DNA of 64,000 nt from JAXLXE01 sp046328115 (GCA_046328115.1 JAXLXE010000003.1:1-64000); one strand, 5' to 3'; shown: positions 14,859 through 23,893, counted from the stretch's first letter. Numbers and translations: made by a program. The notes: generated by a model from the sequence alone, not told the origin.

Positions 14859-16007
14859 TTGGTGAAACGGGCCAACGGCAAGGGAAGCGTCTACAGGGCC
14901 AGCGACGGGCGCTGGTGGGCGAAGATCTCGCTCAACGGTGGGAAGCTCCGCCGCAAGCGGTTGGCGCAGCCGCAGAGCGAGCGAGGCGCTCAGGCGACGC
15001 TGCGGGCGCTGCTGATGGAGGCTGCGGAGGGGCGCGTCGGCGTCAATGACCGCATCACGGTGCGCCAATTCCTCGAGGACTGGATCGAGACCAGCGTGCG
15101 TCCGCGGCTCCGCCCCAGGACGACCGAGACGTACGAGACCCGCGTCAAGCTCCACGTGCTTCCGCGCCTCGGGGATGTACGCCTGGCAGTCCTAACGCCA
15201 GCCCAGATCCGCGGCCTCTATGCCTCTATGGCGGAGCAGGGTGCCTCCTCCTCAACGGTCCGCTGGGTCCACGTCGTGCTAGGCGCCGCTCTGAAGCAAG
15301 CGGAGCGGGAGGGGCTGATTGCGCACAGCCCGTCCAGGCTCGTCGAAGCTCCGAGCCGGTCGGACTACGAGGCGCCCACCATGCCACGGGAGCATGCCGA
15401 CGCGATTATCCAAGGTTGCCAAGAGCATCGCCATGGTCCGTTCTGGTTGTTCTTGTTGGGCACCGGCGTGCGGTTCGGCGAGGCGGCCGCTCTGCGCTGG
15501 TCCGATGTGGATCTTGACGCGGCACAAGCGGAGATCTCGCACACGCTGACGTACCGGAGGATCGGCCCTGGAGAGCGCCAGGCCGAACTCGCTCCCACGA
15601 AGACGAGGCGCAGCCGCCGCGCGCTCGCGCTTGCGCCGTTCGTCGTCGCTGCGTTACGTCGACAGCGCGCGGAGATCGCGAAACGGCGACTACGCGCCCG
15701 GGAGTGGCATGACTTCGACCTGGTGTTCCCGTCGATGGACGGCGGGCCGCTGCGGAACACGCATGTTGGCGACGCCTGGCGAGTGTTTCTACGCGGCCTG
15801 GATCTGCCCGCCTACCGTCAGCACGACCTGCGACACGCGGTGGCGACGCTGCTACGTGCAGACGGTGCGGAGCTGGCTGATATTAGCGACCTACTGGGGC
15901 ACGCGTCGCTGACGATCACCCACGGGATCTACGCACACACGACGGCCGCGACGCGCACGAGGACAGCGGAGCGAATCCAGTCCATCCTAGGGGCTGCTGA
16001 GGGGTAA
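14859..16007 (+). CDS. Tyrosine integrase
   Basis: 382 residues, full length. An AP2-like arm-binding domain (about 5-35) and a SAM-like core-binding domain (about 65-155) precede the catalytic domain. The catalytic residues are complete: Arg205 (GVRFGEA), Lys248 (TKTRRSRR), His322 and Arg325 (HDLRH), His348 (LGHAS) and Tyr358 (HGIYAH). It integrates and excises the element at the adjacent tRNA-Leu gene. It starts three bases after the ImmA-type gene (TTG 14859 or GTG 14862), so the two are probably co-expressed. Confidence 0.95.
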   Translation: MVKRANGKGSVYRASDGRWWAKISLNGGKLRRKRLAQPQSERGAQATLRALLMEAAEGRVGVNDRITVRQFLEDWIETSVRPRLRPRTTETYETRVKLHVLPRLGDVRLAVLTPAQIRGLYASMAEQGASSSTVRWVHVVLGAALKQAEREGLIAHSPSRLVEAPSRSDYEAPTMPREHADAIIQGCQEHRHGPFWLFLLGTGVRFGEAAALRWSDVDLDAAQAEISHTLTYRRIGPGERQAELAPTKTRRSRRALALAPFVVAALRRQRAEIAKRRLRAREWHDFDLVFPSMDGGPLRNTHVGDAWRVFLRGLDLPAYRQHDLRHAVATLLRADGAELADISDLLGHASLTITHGIYAHTTAATRTRTAERIQSILGAAEG

Positions 16008-16018
16008 CGGCGCAGCCG

Positions 16019-16058
16019 TTGGTCCCTGGTTGGTCCCCGGGCCCTCAGGATGGGCCCG
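16019..16058. other. Repeats between integrase and tRNA, candidate integrase arm sites
   Basis: TTGGTCCC occurs at 16019 and 16030, 11 bases (one helical turn) apart. It is followed by GGGCCC twice (16040-16058) around TCAGGAT. Their place between int and the tRNA 3' end matches arm-type binding sites of tyrosine integrases. Function is inferred only from spacing and position. Confidence 0.4.
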
Positions 16059-16083
16059 CCGACCAGATAGGGATGGGTGCGAT

Positions 16084-16170
16084 TGGTGCCGAAGCGGGGA
16101 TTCGAACCCCGACGGGCGTTCGCCCACTACGCCCTGAACGTAGCGCGTCTACCAGTTCCGCCACTTCGGC
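16084..16170 (-). tRNA. tRNA-Leu (anticodon CAG), element attachment gene
   Basis: 87 bases including an encoded CCA. The acceptor stem GCCGAAG pairs with CTTCGGC. The anticodon stem CTACG/CGTAG holds the loop TTCAGGG, giving CAG. A long variable arm (class II) and the GGTTCGAATCC T-loop identify tRNA-Leu. The 3' end faces the integrase, so the element probably restores it on integration. Confidence 0.93.
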
Positions 16171-16180
16171 AAGCGGCCAA

Positions 16181-16189
16181 ACTATACCA
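16181..16189 (-). promoter_or_regulatory. Extended -10 of the tRNA-Leu promoter
   Basis: On the minus strand TGGTATAGT is an extended -10 element ending 11 bases before the mature tRNA start. No clear -35 was found. Confidence 0.4.
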
Positions 16190-16227
16190 TCGACAATGCT
16201 GGCGAGCCAGCAGCGGCGCGCTTCCCG

Positions 16228-16617
16228 CTACTTCTTGTCCTTCTGGCCGAAGTGCGCATCCACCCGCATAGACTGGGCCTCGAACTCCACTTCGCTGATC
16301 TTCTCCCCAGTGACGGTCACGTAGTCGCCCAGGCGAACGGCGTTGCGGGCGATCTCGTCCGTCTTCAGCATGCGGACCACCATGATGCCATCGATCACGG
16401 CCATCCGCATCTCAGGTGGGTTCCGCAGCGTGTTGATCTCAATCACCTGACCCTGAGTCTCGCGGTCTTCTTGCTGTGAGCGCTCCAGCTCAATCTCTGA
16501 GCTCTTCTTGCGATTATTGTCGTCGTTGTCTGCGCTCGCTACTGATGCTCCAAAGGCCAGGGTCCCGAGCAGCAGCGCGGTCATCACAGCCCGCCTGACG
16601 GTATGTTTCACGTTCAA
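16228..16617 (-). CDS. Secreted small OB-like protein
   Basis: About 129 residues. A signal peptide (VMTALLLGTLAFGASVASA) precedes a charged linker and a beta-rich domain (QGQVIEINT, MAVIDGIMVVRML, LGDYVTVTGEKISEVEF) resembling small periplasmic OB-fold proteins. TTG at 16617 is chosen because TGAGGGAG lies seven bases upstream; the longer frame lacks such a site. Role unknown, with possible ligand or cell-envelope binding. First chromosomal gene beyond the element. Confidence 0.65.
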   Translation of the reverse strand: MNVKHTVRRAVMTALLLGTLAFGASVASADNDDNNRKKSSEIELERSQQEDRETQGQVIEINTLRNPPEMRMAVIDGIMVVRMLKTDEIARNAVRLGDYVTVTGEKISEVEFEAQSMRVDAHFGQKDKK

Positions 16618-16791
16618 CTTGACTCCCTCAGCGATGCCCGGGATGGGTCTTGACGTCACGGTACTCCGATTGTACGAACCGAGGTGGCCGGCCGCGTCAC
16701 ATTCTCGACACGTCGCGTCACGTCGCACGCGGCGCGTACAACGAGTGAACGGTTGGGTGAGGTGGCGGTTGCGCCGGGCCCGAGGACCGCG

Positions 16792-17985
16792 TCAGCCGCC
16801 GCAGGTGGGCCGCACCAGGTCCGGCAGGCGCTTCTGCAGATGCTCGGCAACGGCCCGGTTTCCCGGTCCCTTGTAGTGCTTGTCCATCACTCGGTCCGCG
16901 CCAACGGCGCGCGCCTCCTTGCCGAGGCTCTCCACCGTATCGATGACCTCTACATGCTCACGGCGCAGCGCATCCAACAGCGGCTGGTAGATCCGGTCTT
17001 CGCTGCGCCGCTCAGCCACCAGATCCGTCTTGCGCGCGAGAAAGACGATGACAGGGGTCTTACCAGCCGCCCGCACCTCGCGGTCGAACTGGATCAGGAT
17101 GTACTTCGCAAGCTGGTAAGACTCTTCACGAGTCTCGTATGCCCACGCCAGCCGCCGCTCCTCCGCGGCCGCGTGCTCCACCTGATCCGTGTATCGCCGG
17201 TACTCCACAGACCGGCGAAGCCGCATCAGGAACGAGATGTCAGACGGCAGGGGCGCAAACATGTTCGGGTAGTACCAGTGGTCCATCGTCCCAAGAAGCT
17301 GCTCCGCGCGAGACGGATCAAGCAGCGTCTCCACGGAATCAACGCCGTGCGGCACCAGCTTGAGCTGGTCGTTCTCCAGAACGAATCTGGGCTTGGGCAG
17401 CATGATCCCGGTGTTCGGCTGATAGAAGGGTCTGAACCGGTTCACCAGGCGATTCACGTTGTCCGGCATGAAGCCCATCACCACTGCACAGTGGTCAAAG
17501 GCCTGCGCGTCTCGACGGTATCGCAGGTACGCCTGGTCCGTACCGTAGCCAGGGACACCCAGGTTCAGTATCTCGGATCGAGGCCAGAGCGTCTCGAGGC
17601 GTGAGGTCCAGCAGTCGTCCAGATTGGAATCATCGCAGTGCGTGAAGGACTCACCCACCGCCACCACTCTGGTGGTTCGCGGCGGCGCGGCCCGCTCGAA
17701 TTCTCTCTCAGATCGAATCCCGGCGGCGTTCGATTGGTACACCACGTCAGCCGCCTCCACTCGCACGCCAGGCCGGATGGACCAGCCCAGCTCCTGATCG
17801 AAGGCAATGTAGGTATCTCCCTCGGCGATACGCTCAATCGTCTCCCGGGAGTACTCGTACGGCAGTAGCTGGCCCGTCTTGCCCAGCACGGCAAGGACCC
17901 TGAGCGTGATCTCCGTGCAGATCAGCGCCAGGATGACCCCGAACACAACCGCATACACACGAGCGGAGCGCACTGCTGGACACAC
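16792..17985 (-). CDS. Membrane-anchored SGNH/GDSL-type hydrolase
   Basis: About 397 residues. A signal anchor (VYAVVFGVILALICTEITLRV) is followed by SGNH blocks: GESFTH with the nucleophile serine, LGVPGYGTDQ, the asparagine of MPDN, and DKHYKGPGN with the acid/His pair. Related proteins hydrolyse esters on cell-envelope polysaccharides, including alginate and O-acetyl sugars. The start is uncertain: GTG at 17985 (after GGCGAGG) or 17973. It is divergent from the helicase gene. Confidence 0.75.
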   Translation of the reverse strand: MCPAVRSARVYAVVFGVILALICTEITLRVLAVLGKTGQLLPYEYSRETIERIAEGDTYIAFDQELGWSIRPGVRVEAADVVYQSNAAGIRSEREFERAAPPRTTRVVAVGESFTHCDDSNLDDCWTSRLETLWPRSEILNLGVPGYGTDQAYLRYRRDAQAFDHCAVVMGFMPDNVNRLVNRFRPFYQPNTGIMLPKPRFVLENDQLKLVPHGVDSVETLLDPSRAEQLLGTMDHWYYPNMFAPLPSDISFLMRLRRSVEYRRYTDQVEHAAAEERRLAWAYETREESYQLAKYILIQFDREVRAAGKTPVIVFLARKTDLVAERRSEDRIYQPLLDALRREHVEVIDTVESLGKEARAVGADRVMDKHYKGPGNRAVAEHLQKRLPDLVRPTCGG

Positions 17986-18081
17986 TGCCTCGCCGAGATA
18001 GTCGCGCTCAAGATATCGCGGCGGGCCCCGCCGCCGCCAGGTAGAGCACAGCGGAACGGACACGCCAGCTTGACAGTCCGT

Positions 18082-18090
18082 TGCTATACT
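18082..18090 (+). promoter_or_regulatory. Extended -10 promoter for pcrA
   Basis: TGCTATACT is an extended -10 (TGnTATACT). GAGGTGA at 18099-18105 would then be the ribosome site for the TTG start at 18114. A TTGACA at 18070 lies only nine bases before the -10, too close to be its -35. Confidence 0.4.
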
Positions 18091-18113
18091 CCGTGGCGAG
18101 GTGACGTTCGCAC

Positions 18114-20483
18114 TTGCCCGCGCTGGATGATCTGAACCCACAGCAACGCGCGGCAGTGGAGGCTACCGAAGGCCCCGTACTCGTTCTGGCAGGGCCGGGC
18201 TCCGGAAAGACCCGCGTCATCGTCTACCGCATCGCCCACCTCATCGAGGATGTGGGCACCCATCCGTTCCGGATCCTGGCCGTCACGTTCACCAACAAGG
18301 CAGCCCGTGAGATGCGAGACCGGCTGGAGACGCTGCTCCCCGGCCGCAATATGCGGACGCTCAGCGTGGGCACATTTCACTCAACCTGCGCCCGCTGGCT
18401 CCGCATGGATGGCGAACGCATTGGCATCCCACGGAACTTCGTCATATTCGATGACGCTGATCAGCTCGCCGTGGTGAAACAGGCCATGGCGGAGCTTGAG
18501 CTAGACGAGAAGCAGACCTCAGCCCGCGGAATCCTCAGCGCCATCTCCGCCGCGAAGAGCGATCTGATCGGCCCGGATGAGCTAGAGACGAACGCCCGCG
18601 GCCTGTGGGAGCAGACCGTAGCACGCCTCTATCGTTCATACCAGAGCCGCGTCCGCGCGGCGGGTGCGCTGGACTTCGATGACCTGCTGGTCTACGCCGT
18701 GCGGCTGTTCCGCCAGCAGCCAGCGGTACTCAATGAGTACCAGGATCGCTACACCCACATCCTGGTGGACGAGTTCCAGGACACCAACACTACCCAGTAC
18801 CAGCTCGTGCGTCTCCTGGCATCGAAGCACCGCAACGTCTGCATCGTTGGCGATGAGGACCAGTCCATCTACGGATGGCGCAAAGCTGACGCGCGGAACA
18901 TCGCGCGCTTCGAGGAAGACTTCCCCGGCCACAAGACCATCCTGCTGGAGCAGAACTACCGATCATCGCAGGCCATTCTGGATGTGGCCCACGCTGTAAT
19001 TGACGCGAACCTGGACCGCAAGCCCAAGCGCCTCTGGACCGAGAACCCGCCAGGCCCACGTCCCACCCTCTACGAGGCATACAACGAGCAGGACGAGGCC
19101 CTCTATGTTGTCCGTCAGATAGAAGCGCTCAGACGTGGCGGTGCCAAGTACGGCGATATGGCCGTGACGTATCGCACCAATGCGCAGTCCCGGGCGATTG
19201 AAGACGCCATGGTGCGCTACGGACTCCCGTATCGGCTGGTCGGCGGCGTTCGCTTCTACCAGCGGCGCGAGGTCAAAGATGTGCTCGCCTACCTCAGGTT
19301 GATCCAGAACCCGGACGACGATGTCAGTTTTGTCCGCGTGGTCAACGTGCCCGCCCGCGCAATTGGCGAGCGGAGCGTCTCAGAGCTAGGCCGCATCGCG
19401 CGGGAGCTCGGCACCTCACTGTTCCAGGCAGCCAGCCGCGTCACCTCCGCCGAAGCATCGCTGCTCGGCGAGACCCCCCAGATCGTGGCGGACAGCCTGA
19501 CCACCCGCGCGCGTCGCCAGCTCGGCGAGTTCGTGCGGCTCATTGAGACGCTCCGCGAGAGTGCCCCGAGGCTGAGCGTGACCGATCTCCTTGATGCCGT
19601 GCTCGTTGAGACGCGGTACGAGGAGTATCTGCGGGCAGAGCCCCGCGACGCGGAGGAGCGCTGGAGCAATGTCCAGGAGCTGCGGACCAAGGCGGCAGAT
19701 TTCGACGCGCTCTCGGCCGGACGCGGTCTAGGCGAGCTGCTCGAGGAGATCGCGCTAGTCCAGGACGTGGACAGCCTGGAAGGTGCTCAGTCTGATGCCG
19801 TGACCCTCATCACCATGCACGCGGCCAAGGGGCTGGAATATCGCAACGTGTTCATCGTGGGCCTCGAGGAGGGCATCTGTCCCCACGCGCGCTCGATGGA
19901 AGACCCGGATCAGATGGCCGAAGAGCGGCGGCTGCTCTACGTAGGCGTCACCCGGGCCATGGAGCGCCTGTACCTCACCCATGCTTACGCCAGAACCACG
20001 TTCGGTGCCGTGAGCCGTGGCGAGGTCTCACGATTCCTTACAGAGATCCCCAGTCAGCTCTTCGAAGTCTCATACGGATCGGACGGTGGCGGCCACGGAT
20101 CGCGGCCGGCCGCCGCGGCGCGCTTTGGCGCTTCGCGTACTCCCTGGACCAGCGAGGACCGATGGTGGGAGACGCCCAGCAGGCCACTGGTCGCACGGCG
20201 GTCGGAGCAGCCAAGTCCGTCACTCCCCGATGTGGGGATTCTGGAATCCGCCGCCCGCCGGAGCACGACGGCGGCGAGACCAGGGGCAGCCCGCGCCGCG
20301 GTGACGCGTTCGGTGCCCTCGTTTGCGCGAGGTGACCGCGTCACCCACGCCGACTATGGCATCGGCACCGTCCTGGTCAGCAGCTTCGCCGGACCGGATG
20401 AGCTGGTGCTCGTGAAGTTCGACGTACGCCCGGAGAAACCAAAGAACCTCTCTCTTGCCATCCACAAGCTCGAACGCGCCTGA
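18114..20483 (+). CDS. pcrA: ATP-dependent DNA helicase, UvrD/PcrA family
   Basis: 789 residues, the usual length. Superfamily 1A motifs appear in order: Q motif LNPQQRAAV, Walker A GPGSGKT (27-33), VTFTNKAAREM, DEFQDTN, GDEDQSIYGWRKAD, QNYRSSQ, TMHAAKGLEY and VGVTRAMERLYL. These 3'-to-5' helicases act in nucleotide excision repair, mismatch repair and displacement of RecA. The C-terminus has a Ser/Arg-rich linker and a Tudor-like end (GDRVTHADYGIGTV ... VKFD), which in PcrA binds RNA polymerase. It starts at TTG after GAGGTGA and overlaps the next gene. Confidence 0.93.
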   Translation: MPALDDLNPQQRAAVEATEGPVLVLAGPGSGKTRVIVYRIAHLIEDVGTHPFRILAVTFTNKAAREMRDRLETLLPGRNMRTLSVGTFHSTCARWLRMDGERIGIPRNFVIFDDADQLAVVKQAMAELELDEKQTSARGILSAISAAKSDLIGPDELETNARGLWEQTVARLYRSYQSRVRAAGALDFDDLLVYAVRLFRQQPAVLNEYQDRYTHILVDEFQDTNTTQYQLVRLLASKHRNVCIVGDEDQSIYGWRKADARNIARFEEDFPGHKTILLEQNYRSSQAILDVAHAVIDANLDRKPKRLWTENPPGPRPTLYEAYNEQDEALYVVRQIEALRRGGAKYGDMAVTYRTNAQSRAIEDAMVRYGLPYRLVGGVRFYQRREVKDVLAYLRLIQNPDDDVSFVRVVNVPARAIGERSVSELGRIARELGTSLFQAASRVTSAEASLLGETPQIVADSLTTRARRQLGEFVRLIETLRESAPRLSVTDLLDAVLVETRYEEYLRAEPRDAEERWSNVQELRTKAADFDALSAGRGLGELLEEIALVQDVDSLEGAQSDAVTLITMHAAKGLEYRNVFIVGLEEGICPHARSMEDPDQMAEERRLLYVGVTRAMERLYLTHAYARTTFGAVSRGEVSRFLTEIPSQLFEVSYGSDGGGHGSRPAAAARFGASRTPWTSEDRWWETPSRPLVARRSEQPSPSLPDVGILESAARRSTTAARPGAARAAVTRSVPSFARGDRVTHADYGIGTVLVSSFAGPDELVLVKFDVRPEKPKNLSLAIHKLERA

Positions 20484-21108
20484 CGCATCGAGTCCGTCGG
20501 GAACAACATTCGCCGACGTGTGGCCGGCGCTACGCGACGGCATCGCGCGGTTCGGCCTCGGCGCGGTGCTTCCCGTCGCCGTCTTCTACGCAGTCTTCCG
20601 CGCATACGGGCCCACCGCGGGCATCGCGGCCGGCGTGAGCGTGTCCACGGCCATGCTGCTCGTGCAGCTCAGAAAGCTGCGGCGGCTCGACCCCATCGTC
20701 ATCATCCCCATGGCCATCATCGTCGTGCAGGGTGCCACGGCACTGCTGCTGGACTCAGTAGAGCTATACCTGCTAATCCCAGCGGTTGAGAACTGCGTCT
20801 GGGGAACCCTGCTGCTGGCATCGGCGCTGCTGAGACGGCCCATGGTCTCCGCGGTGGTGCGCGAGCTGCGCCTGCTCCCGCGGGGCGCGCGACACGGCAC
20901 CGCCCTGGACACCCCATTCACGGTGCTCACCATCGTGTGGGGCGTGGCCGCCTTCGTCAAGGCCGCAATCCGGTTGACCCTGCTCGGTCAGCTCTCCATC
21001 GAGATGTTCCTGGTCACCGCGACGCTGTTCAATACGGTGATCAATGGATCGCTCGTGGCGTTCTCGTGTTGGCTCTGCATGCGCGCCGTCCGACGGTCGG
21101 GCGGCTAG
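20455..21108 (+). CDS. Multi-span membrane protein, VC0807-like
   Basis: 217 residues with five or six hydrophobic segments (GAVLPVAVFYAVFRAYG, IVIIPMAIIVVQGA, FTVLTIVWGVAAFVKA, MFLVTATLFNTVINGSL). Layout and length resemble the VC0807/intracellular septation A-like membrane proteins, whose biochemical role is not established. The frame opens inside the end of the helicase gene, so they may be co-transcribed. The start (TTG 20455 or later) is uncertain. Confidence 0.6.
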   Translation: MPSTSSNAPDASSPSGTTFADVWPALRDGIARFGLGAVLPVAVFYAVFRAYGPTAGIAAGVSVSTAMLLVQLRKLRRLDPIVIIPMAIIVVQGATALLLDSVELYLLIPAVENCVWGTLLLASALLRRPMVSAVVRELRLLPRGARHGTALDTPFTVLTIVWGVAAFVKAAIRLTLLGQLSIEMFLVTATLFNTVINGSLVAFSCWLCMRAVRRSGG

Positions 21109-21111
21109 CGC

Positions 21112-22371
21112 CTAGTCCTGCACCTCGAACTCCACGCGATCTGGTCTGTCCACCATCTGACGCAACTTGAGTCCCGCGGCATCCGATATGGCCTCGCCTA
21201 GCGCGTTGGCCCGGGTGTGGGCCACCTGGAACGTCAGCTTCCGATCATCGAAGTCCACAACGGTGACTCCGGAGATCCCTGGCACGTTCTTCACTGCACG
21301 CTCGATCGCCAGCGCAGCCTGGAACCCGGGCACGCCGTTGAACACCACCGCGGATACAACGGACGGAGCCGGTGCGTCGTCACGGTCCAAGACATCAGCG
21401 GCTTCCTGGGGGGCGCGCGACAGCACCGCGACAGGGGGCGCGCTCACCACTACCGGGGGGCTAGGCACCGAGGTCTCCGCGACCGGTGCGGCTGCCTGGG
21501 CTGGCTCTCCCGTGGAGGCTCGCGGCGCATCAGCCACGGGGAGTCCCGCCGACGATCCGGCGGCAGACTCCACTGCCACGGACGGCGGTGCGGGGGAAGG
21601 TACCGAGGCCGTCGCGGCGGTGCCTACGAACCCCTGGGGTTCCGCACTGACTGGTTCGGGCGATCGCGCCGAGCCGGGTGTGGGTGACGTGTCCGACTGC
21701 TCGGCAAACGAAATCCGCGGCGCCGCGTCTGGCAGCGCGGGGGCAGGTCGGGGCCTGCTGAGGAGGCGGCTCACCCGATCATCCAGCTCGCGCAACCGCT
21801 GCTGCAGCTCCTGAGACTCCGATATGATCTGTTCGCGGCGGTCGTTGGCCACCTGCTGTATCTCGGCGGCGCGGCGCTCCGCATCCGCCACGATCTCGTC
21901 CGCGCGTCGCTGCGCCGACTCCAGCAAGTCCGCGGCCTGGCGGTCCGCTACGAGCCGTGCCGCGATAGCCTCACCCTCTTGGGACTGTGTCTGGCTAGCA
22001 TGGATCTTTTGTCGGAGCTGCTCGATCTGCTCAACCATCCTGAACCGGTAGTTGGAGTTGATCCGCTCACCGTCAAGCTCGGCAGTGACCTGCGCGAGCT
22101 CTCTAGTCCGTTCCGCGATCTCTCGCTCCAACGCCACGCGGCGACTCTCCAGTCGCTCCACCGTGGGCGCGGTGGTCTTCTCCGCCTCCTCGAGAGCAGC
22201 GAGCGCCTGCTGGCGCGTGGTGGAGAAGATCTGCTCCAGGATGGAGTCAACTGCCCCATCCAGCTTGCCGCGCACGTCCGACCAGAGCGGAGTTGCGCGC
22301 ACGTCGGTCGCGCCAGCCGGCACGTGGGCGGGAAGCTCTGCCGAGTCGTTGCTAGACGGTTCCTGATCCAC
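21112..22371 (-). CDS. Long coiled-coil protein with C-terminal alpha/beta domain
   Basis: 419 residues. Residues about 50-200 are continuous heptads rich in Ala, Glu and Arg (LEREIAERTRELAQ, ADEIVADAERRAAEI), like DivIVA or the F-ATPase b subunit. A long Pro/Ser/Ala linker follows. The last 75 residues form a compact alpha/beta fold (FQAALAIERAVKNVPGISGV ... DDRKLTFQV) resembling domains that sense or bind partners at the membrane. It may organise the cell envelope or division site; no enzyme motif is seen. Convergent with the preceding membrane gene. Confidence 0.6.
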   Translation of the reverse strand: MDQEPSSNDSAELPAHVPAGATDVRATPLWSDVRGKLDGAVDSILEQIFSTTRQQALAALEEAEKTTAPTVERLESRRVALEREIAERTRELAQVTAELDGERINSNYRFRMVEQIEQLRQKIHASQTQSQEGEAIAARLVADRQAADLLESAQRRADEIVADAERRAAEIQQVANDRREQIISESQELQQRLRELDDRVSRLLSRPRPAPALPDAAPRISFAEQSDTSPTPGSARSPEPVSAEPQGFVGTAATASVPSPAPPSVAVESAAGSSAGLPVADAPRASTGEPAQAAAPVAETSVPSPPVVVSAPPVAVLSRAPQEAADVLDRDDAPAPSVVSAVVFNGVPGFQAALAIERAVKNVPGISGVTVVDFDDRKLTFQVAHTRANALGEAISDAAGLKLRQMVDRPDRVEFEVQD

Positions 22372-22425
22372 GAACTTCGCTCCTTGCGCAACGCGCCGCA
22401 GGCGCCACCGCCCGGAACTGGACGC

Positions 22426-23076
22426 TCAAGCGCTCCAGTCCCGGAGTGTATCGTGGGACGCAGGGCTGCCGGCAACGGACAAGTAGATGTCGCTTGCCGC
22501 CTCCGCCGTCCACGTGACCACACGGGGCACGGCGGACGTCAGCCGGATGTCGCGCCGAACCAGCACGAAGATCAGCCCCAGGATCAGAAGGACTAATCCT
22601 GCCACGAGCAACGCAATCTCGAGCCGGCGCGAGCGGTTCTGTGCGACCTTCGCGGGAGCACCCGATTCCTGCGCCAACGTCTCGCCAGACGCATCAACCC
22701 CGGCATCCGCCGAGGCAACGGCCGGGATGGGATCCAGCCACTCACCGTGATCCAGAACGTGCCGCGCCGAGACAGCCACTTGCTCAGTCTCTACGGCGGC
22801 CGGCAGATACAGATCCGCGCCGTCACGCGCGGTGCGCTCCGCGACGTACCGCGAGAAGATGACCGGTCGCGGCACGTTGACGTCTCCGTCGCGCCAGGAC
22901 GAGTAGAGCTGGAACATCGCCGTAGAGTCAAGCGAGCTATCCAGCACCAGGAGATCATGCCCGGTTGCCGTGACCCACGAGAGCGCCTCGTCCACGTCCG
23001 AAACGGCGTTGACCCGCAGGTCCACCCGCTCCAGGGCACGAGCCAGCAGCGTCATGTACGCCAGGTCAGACGCCAC
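22426..23076 (-). CDS. Receiver-like domain tethered by a C-terminal membrane span
   Basis: 216 residues from GTG. The N-terminal 110 look like a CheY receiver with phosphoacceptor-type aspartate in DLLVLDSS and a Ser in PVIFSRY. The first strand (upstream of the GTG) would read LKILIVASD, so the true start may be a CTG at 23091 behind GGGAGG. A Pro/Ala linker leads to one membrane span (LLVAGLVLLILGLIFVLV) and a short outside tail. Receivers fixed to the membrane this way are unusual. No histidine kinase lies nearby. Confidence 0.6.
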   Translation of the reverse strand: MASDLAYMTLLARALERVDLRVNAVSDVDEALSWVTATGHDLLVLDSSLDSTAMFQLYSSWRDGDVNVPRPVIFSRYVAERTARDGADLYLPAAVETEQVAVSARHVLDHGEWLDPIPAVASADAGVDASGETLAQESGAPAKVAQNRSRRLEIALLVAGLVLLILGLIFVLVRRDIRLTSAVPRVVTWTAEAASDIYLSVAGSPASHDTLRDWSA

Positions 23077-23192
23077 GATCAGGATCTTCAGCTTGAGCCT
23101 CCCGCCCCTTCGCGGCGTTCGGAATCCTGGACGGATCGCTCGCTAGGCGTGCACCGGGGCCACCGGCGGGCATTGTAGCAGCACCCCACGCA

Positions 23193-23888
23193 TCACCCGG
23201 CCACCGCGGCCGCCACCGTTGTGCGGCCCCCTGTCCCACGGCTGGCGGCCAGATGGTACCCCACGAATATCAGCAGGAGCCCAGGCGCCATCGCGGCGTA
23301 CAGAAGGTCGCGCTGGCCCAGTCGCGTGAGGCTCCCGCCTAACGCCACCACGATCGTGCCAACACCGATCAGCGCGATGCCAGACGCCGCGCGCGCGGCG
23401 GCACGCCCTCTCCAAAGCAGCCACGCTGATCCGAGCGCACCCCCCACCACCACCAGCGTACCCAGCGCATTCACGGTGATCGCCAGCGCCACCAGGTCAC
23501 CCCTGCGCTGGAGCGCAGCCCACCCCTCAGTCGCCAGCAGCGCAGTGTCGATGGGAGCCCGCCAGACCAGCAGTGCTCCCGCCGTACTCTGCACCAGCAC
23601 AACCAGCAACGCCGCCCGCGCGATAGGCGCGGGCGTCAGGAGATAGATCGTACCCACCGCCAGGTAGCCCACCGAAAGTGTGGCACCTGTGAGGTAATAC
23701 GTCCGGGCCAACGTCTCAGTCCATCCAAACACGGATCCCGCGGTCTCGCAGCCGGCGGCCAGGCCAAAGGCGGCAAATGTGCCCGCCCAGACAAGCTCGC
23801 TCGTACGCCGCCGGCGCCAGTATCGGCGCGTACACGACACAGCGAGCGCCGCGGAGAGGACGAGGCAGGTAGCCGGAAGCCAGGGCAT
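23193..23888 (-). CDS. Seven-span membrane protein
   Basis: 231 residues from MPWLPATCL. At least six hydrophobic segments are evenly spaced (TYYLTGATLSVGYLAVG, ALLVVLVQSTAGALLVW, ALAITVNALGTLVVVGG, IALIGVGTIVVALGG). Length and pattern resemble small membrane carriers or sensors, but no family is recognised. It starts five bases after the preceding membrane gene, so the two form an operon. Confidence 0.6.
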   Translation of the reverse strand: MPWLPATCLVLSAALAVSCTRRYWRRRRTSELVWAGTFAAFGLAAGCETAGSVFGWTETLARTYYLTGATLSVGYLAVGTIYLLTPAPIARAALLVVLVQSTAGALLVWRAPIDTALLATEGWAALQRRGDLVALAITVNALGTLVVVGGALGSAWLLWRGRAAARAASGIALIGVGTIVVALGGSLTRLGQRDLLYAAMAPGLLLIFVGYHLAASRGTGGRTTVAAAVAG

Positions 23889-23893
23889 GGCGC

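Larger units (their letters stand above)
1..16170. mobile_element. Integrated element (prophage or integrative plasmid), right-hand part, at tRNA-Leu
   Basis: A continuous block of mobile-element genes ends at a tRNA-Leu gene with a tyrosine integrase next to the 3' end of the tRNA, the classic layout for integration into a tRNA. The block carries replication genes (Prim-Pol helicase, RecB-like nuclease, ParB), a divergent repressor switch, an ImmA/IrrE-type protease and many short overlapping genes. It begins before position 1, so the left attachment site and any structural or conjugation genes are not visible. I saw no second copy of the tRNA 3' end inside the window. Whether it is a phage or an integrative plasmid cannot be settled here. 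The right limit is placed at the tRNA gene; the exact crossover is unknown. Confidence 0.85.

Noticed and set aside
18070..18090. TTGACA plus TATACT as a -35/-10 promoter
   Set aside because: Only nine bases separate them; the -10 works better as an extended -10 alone.
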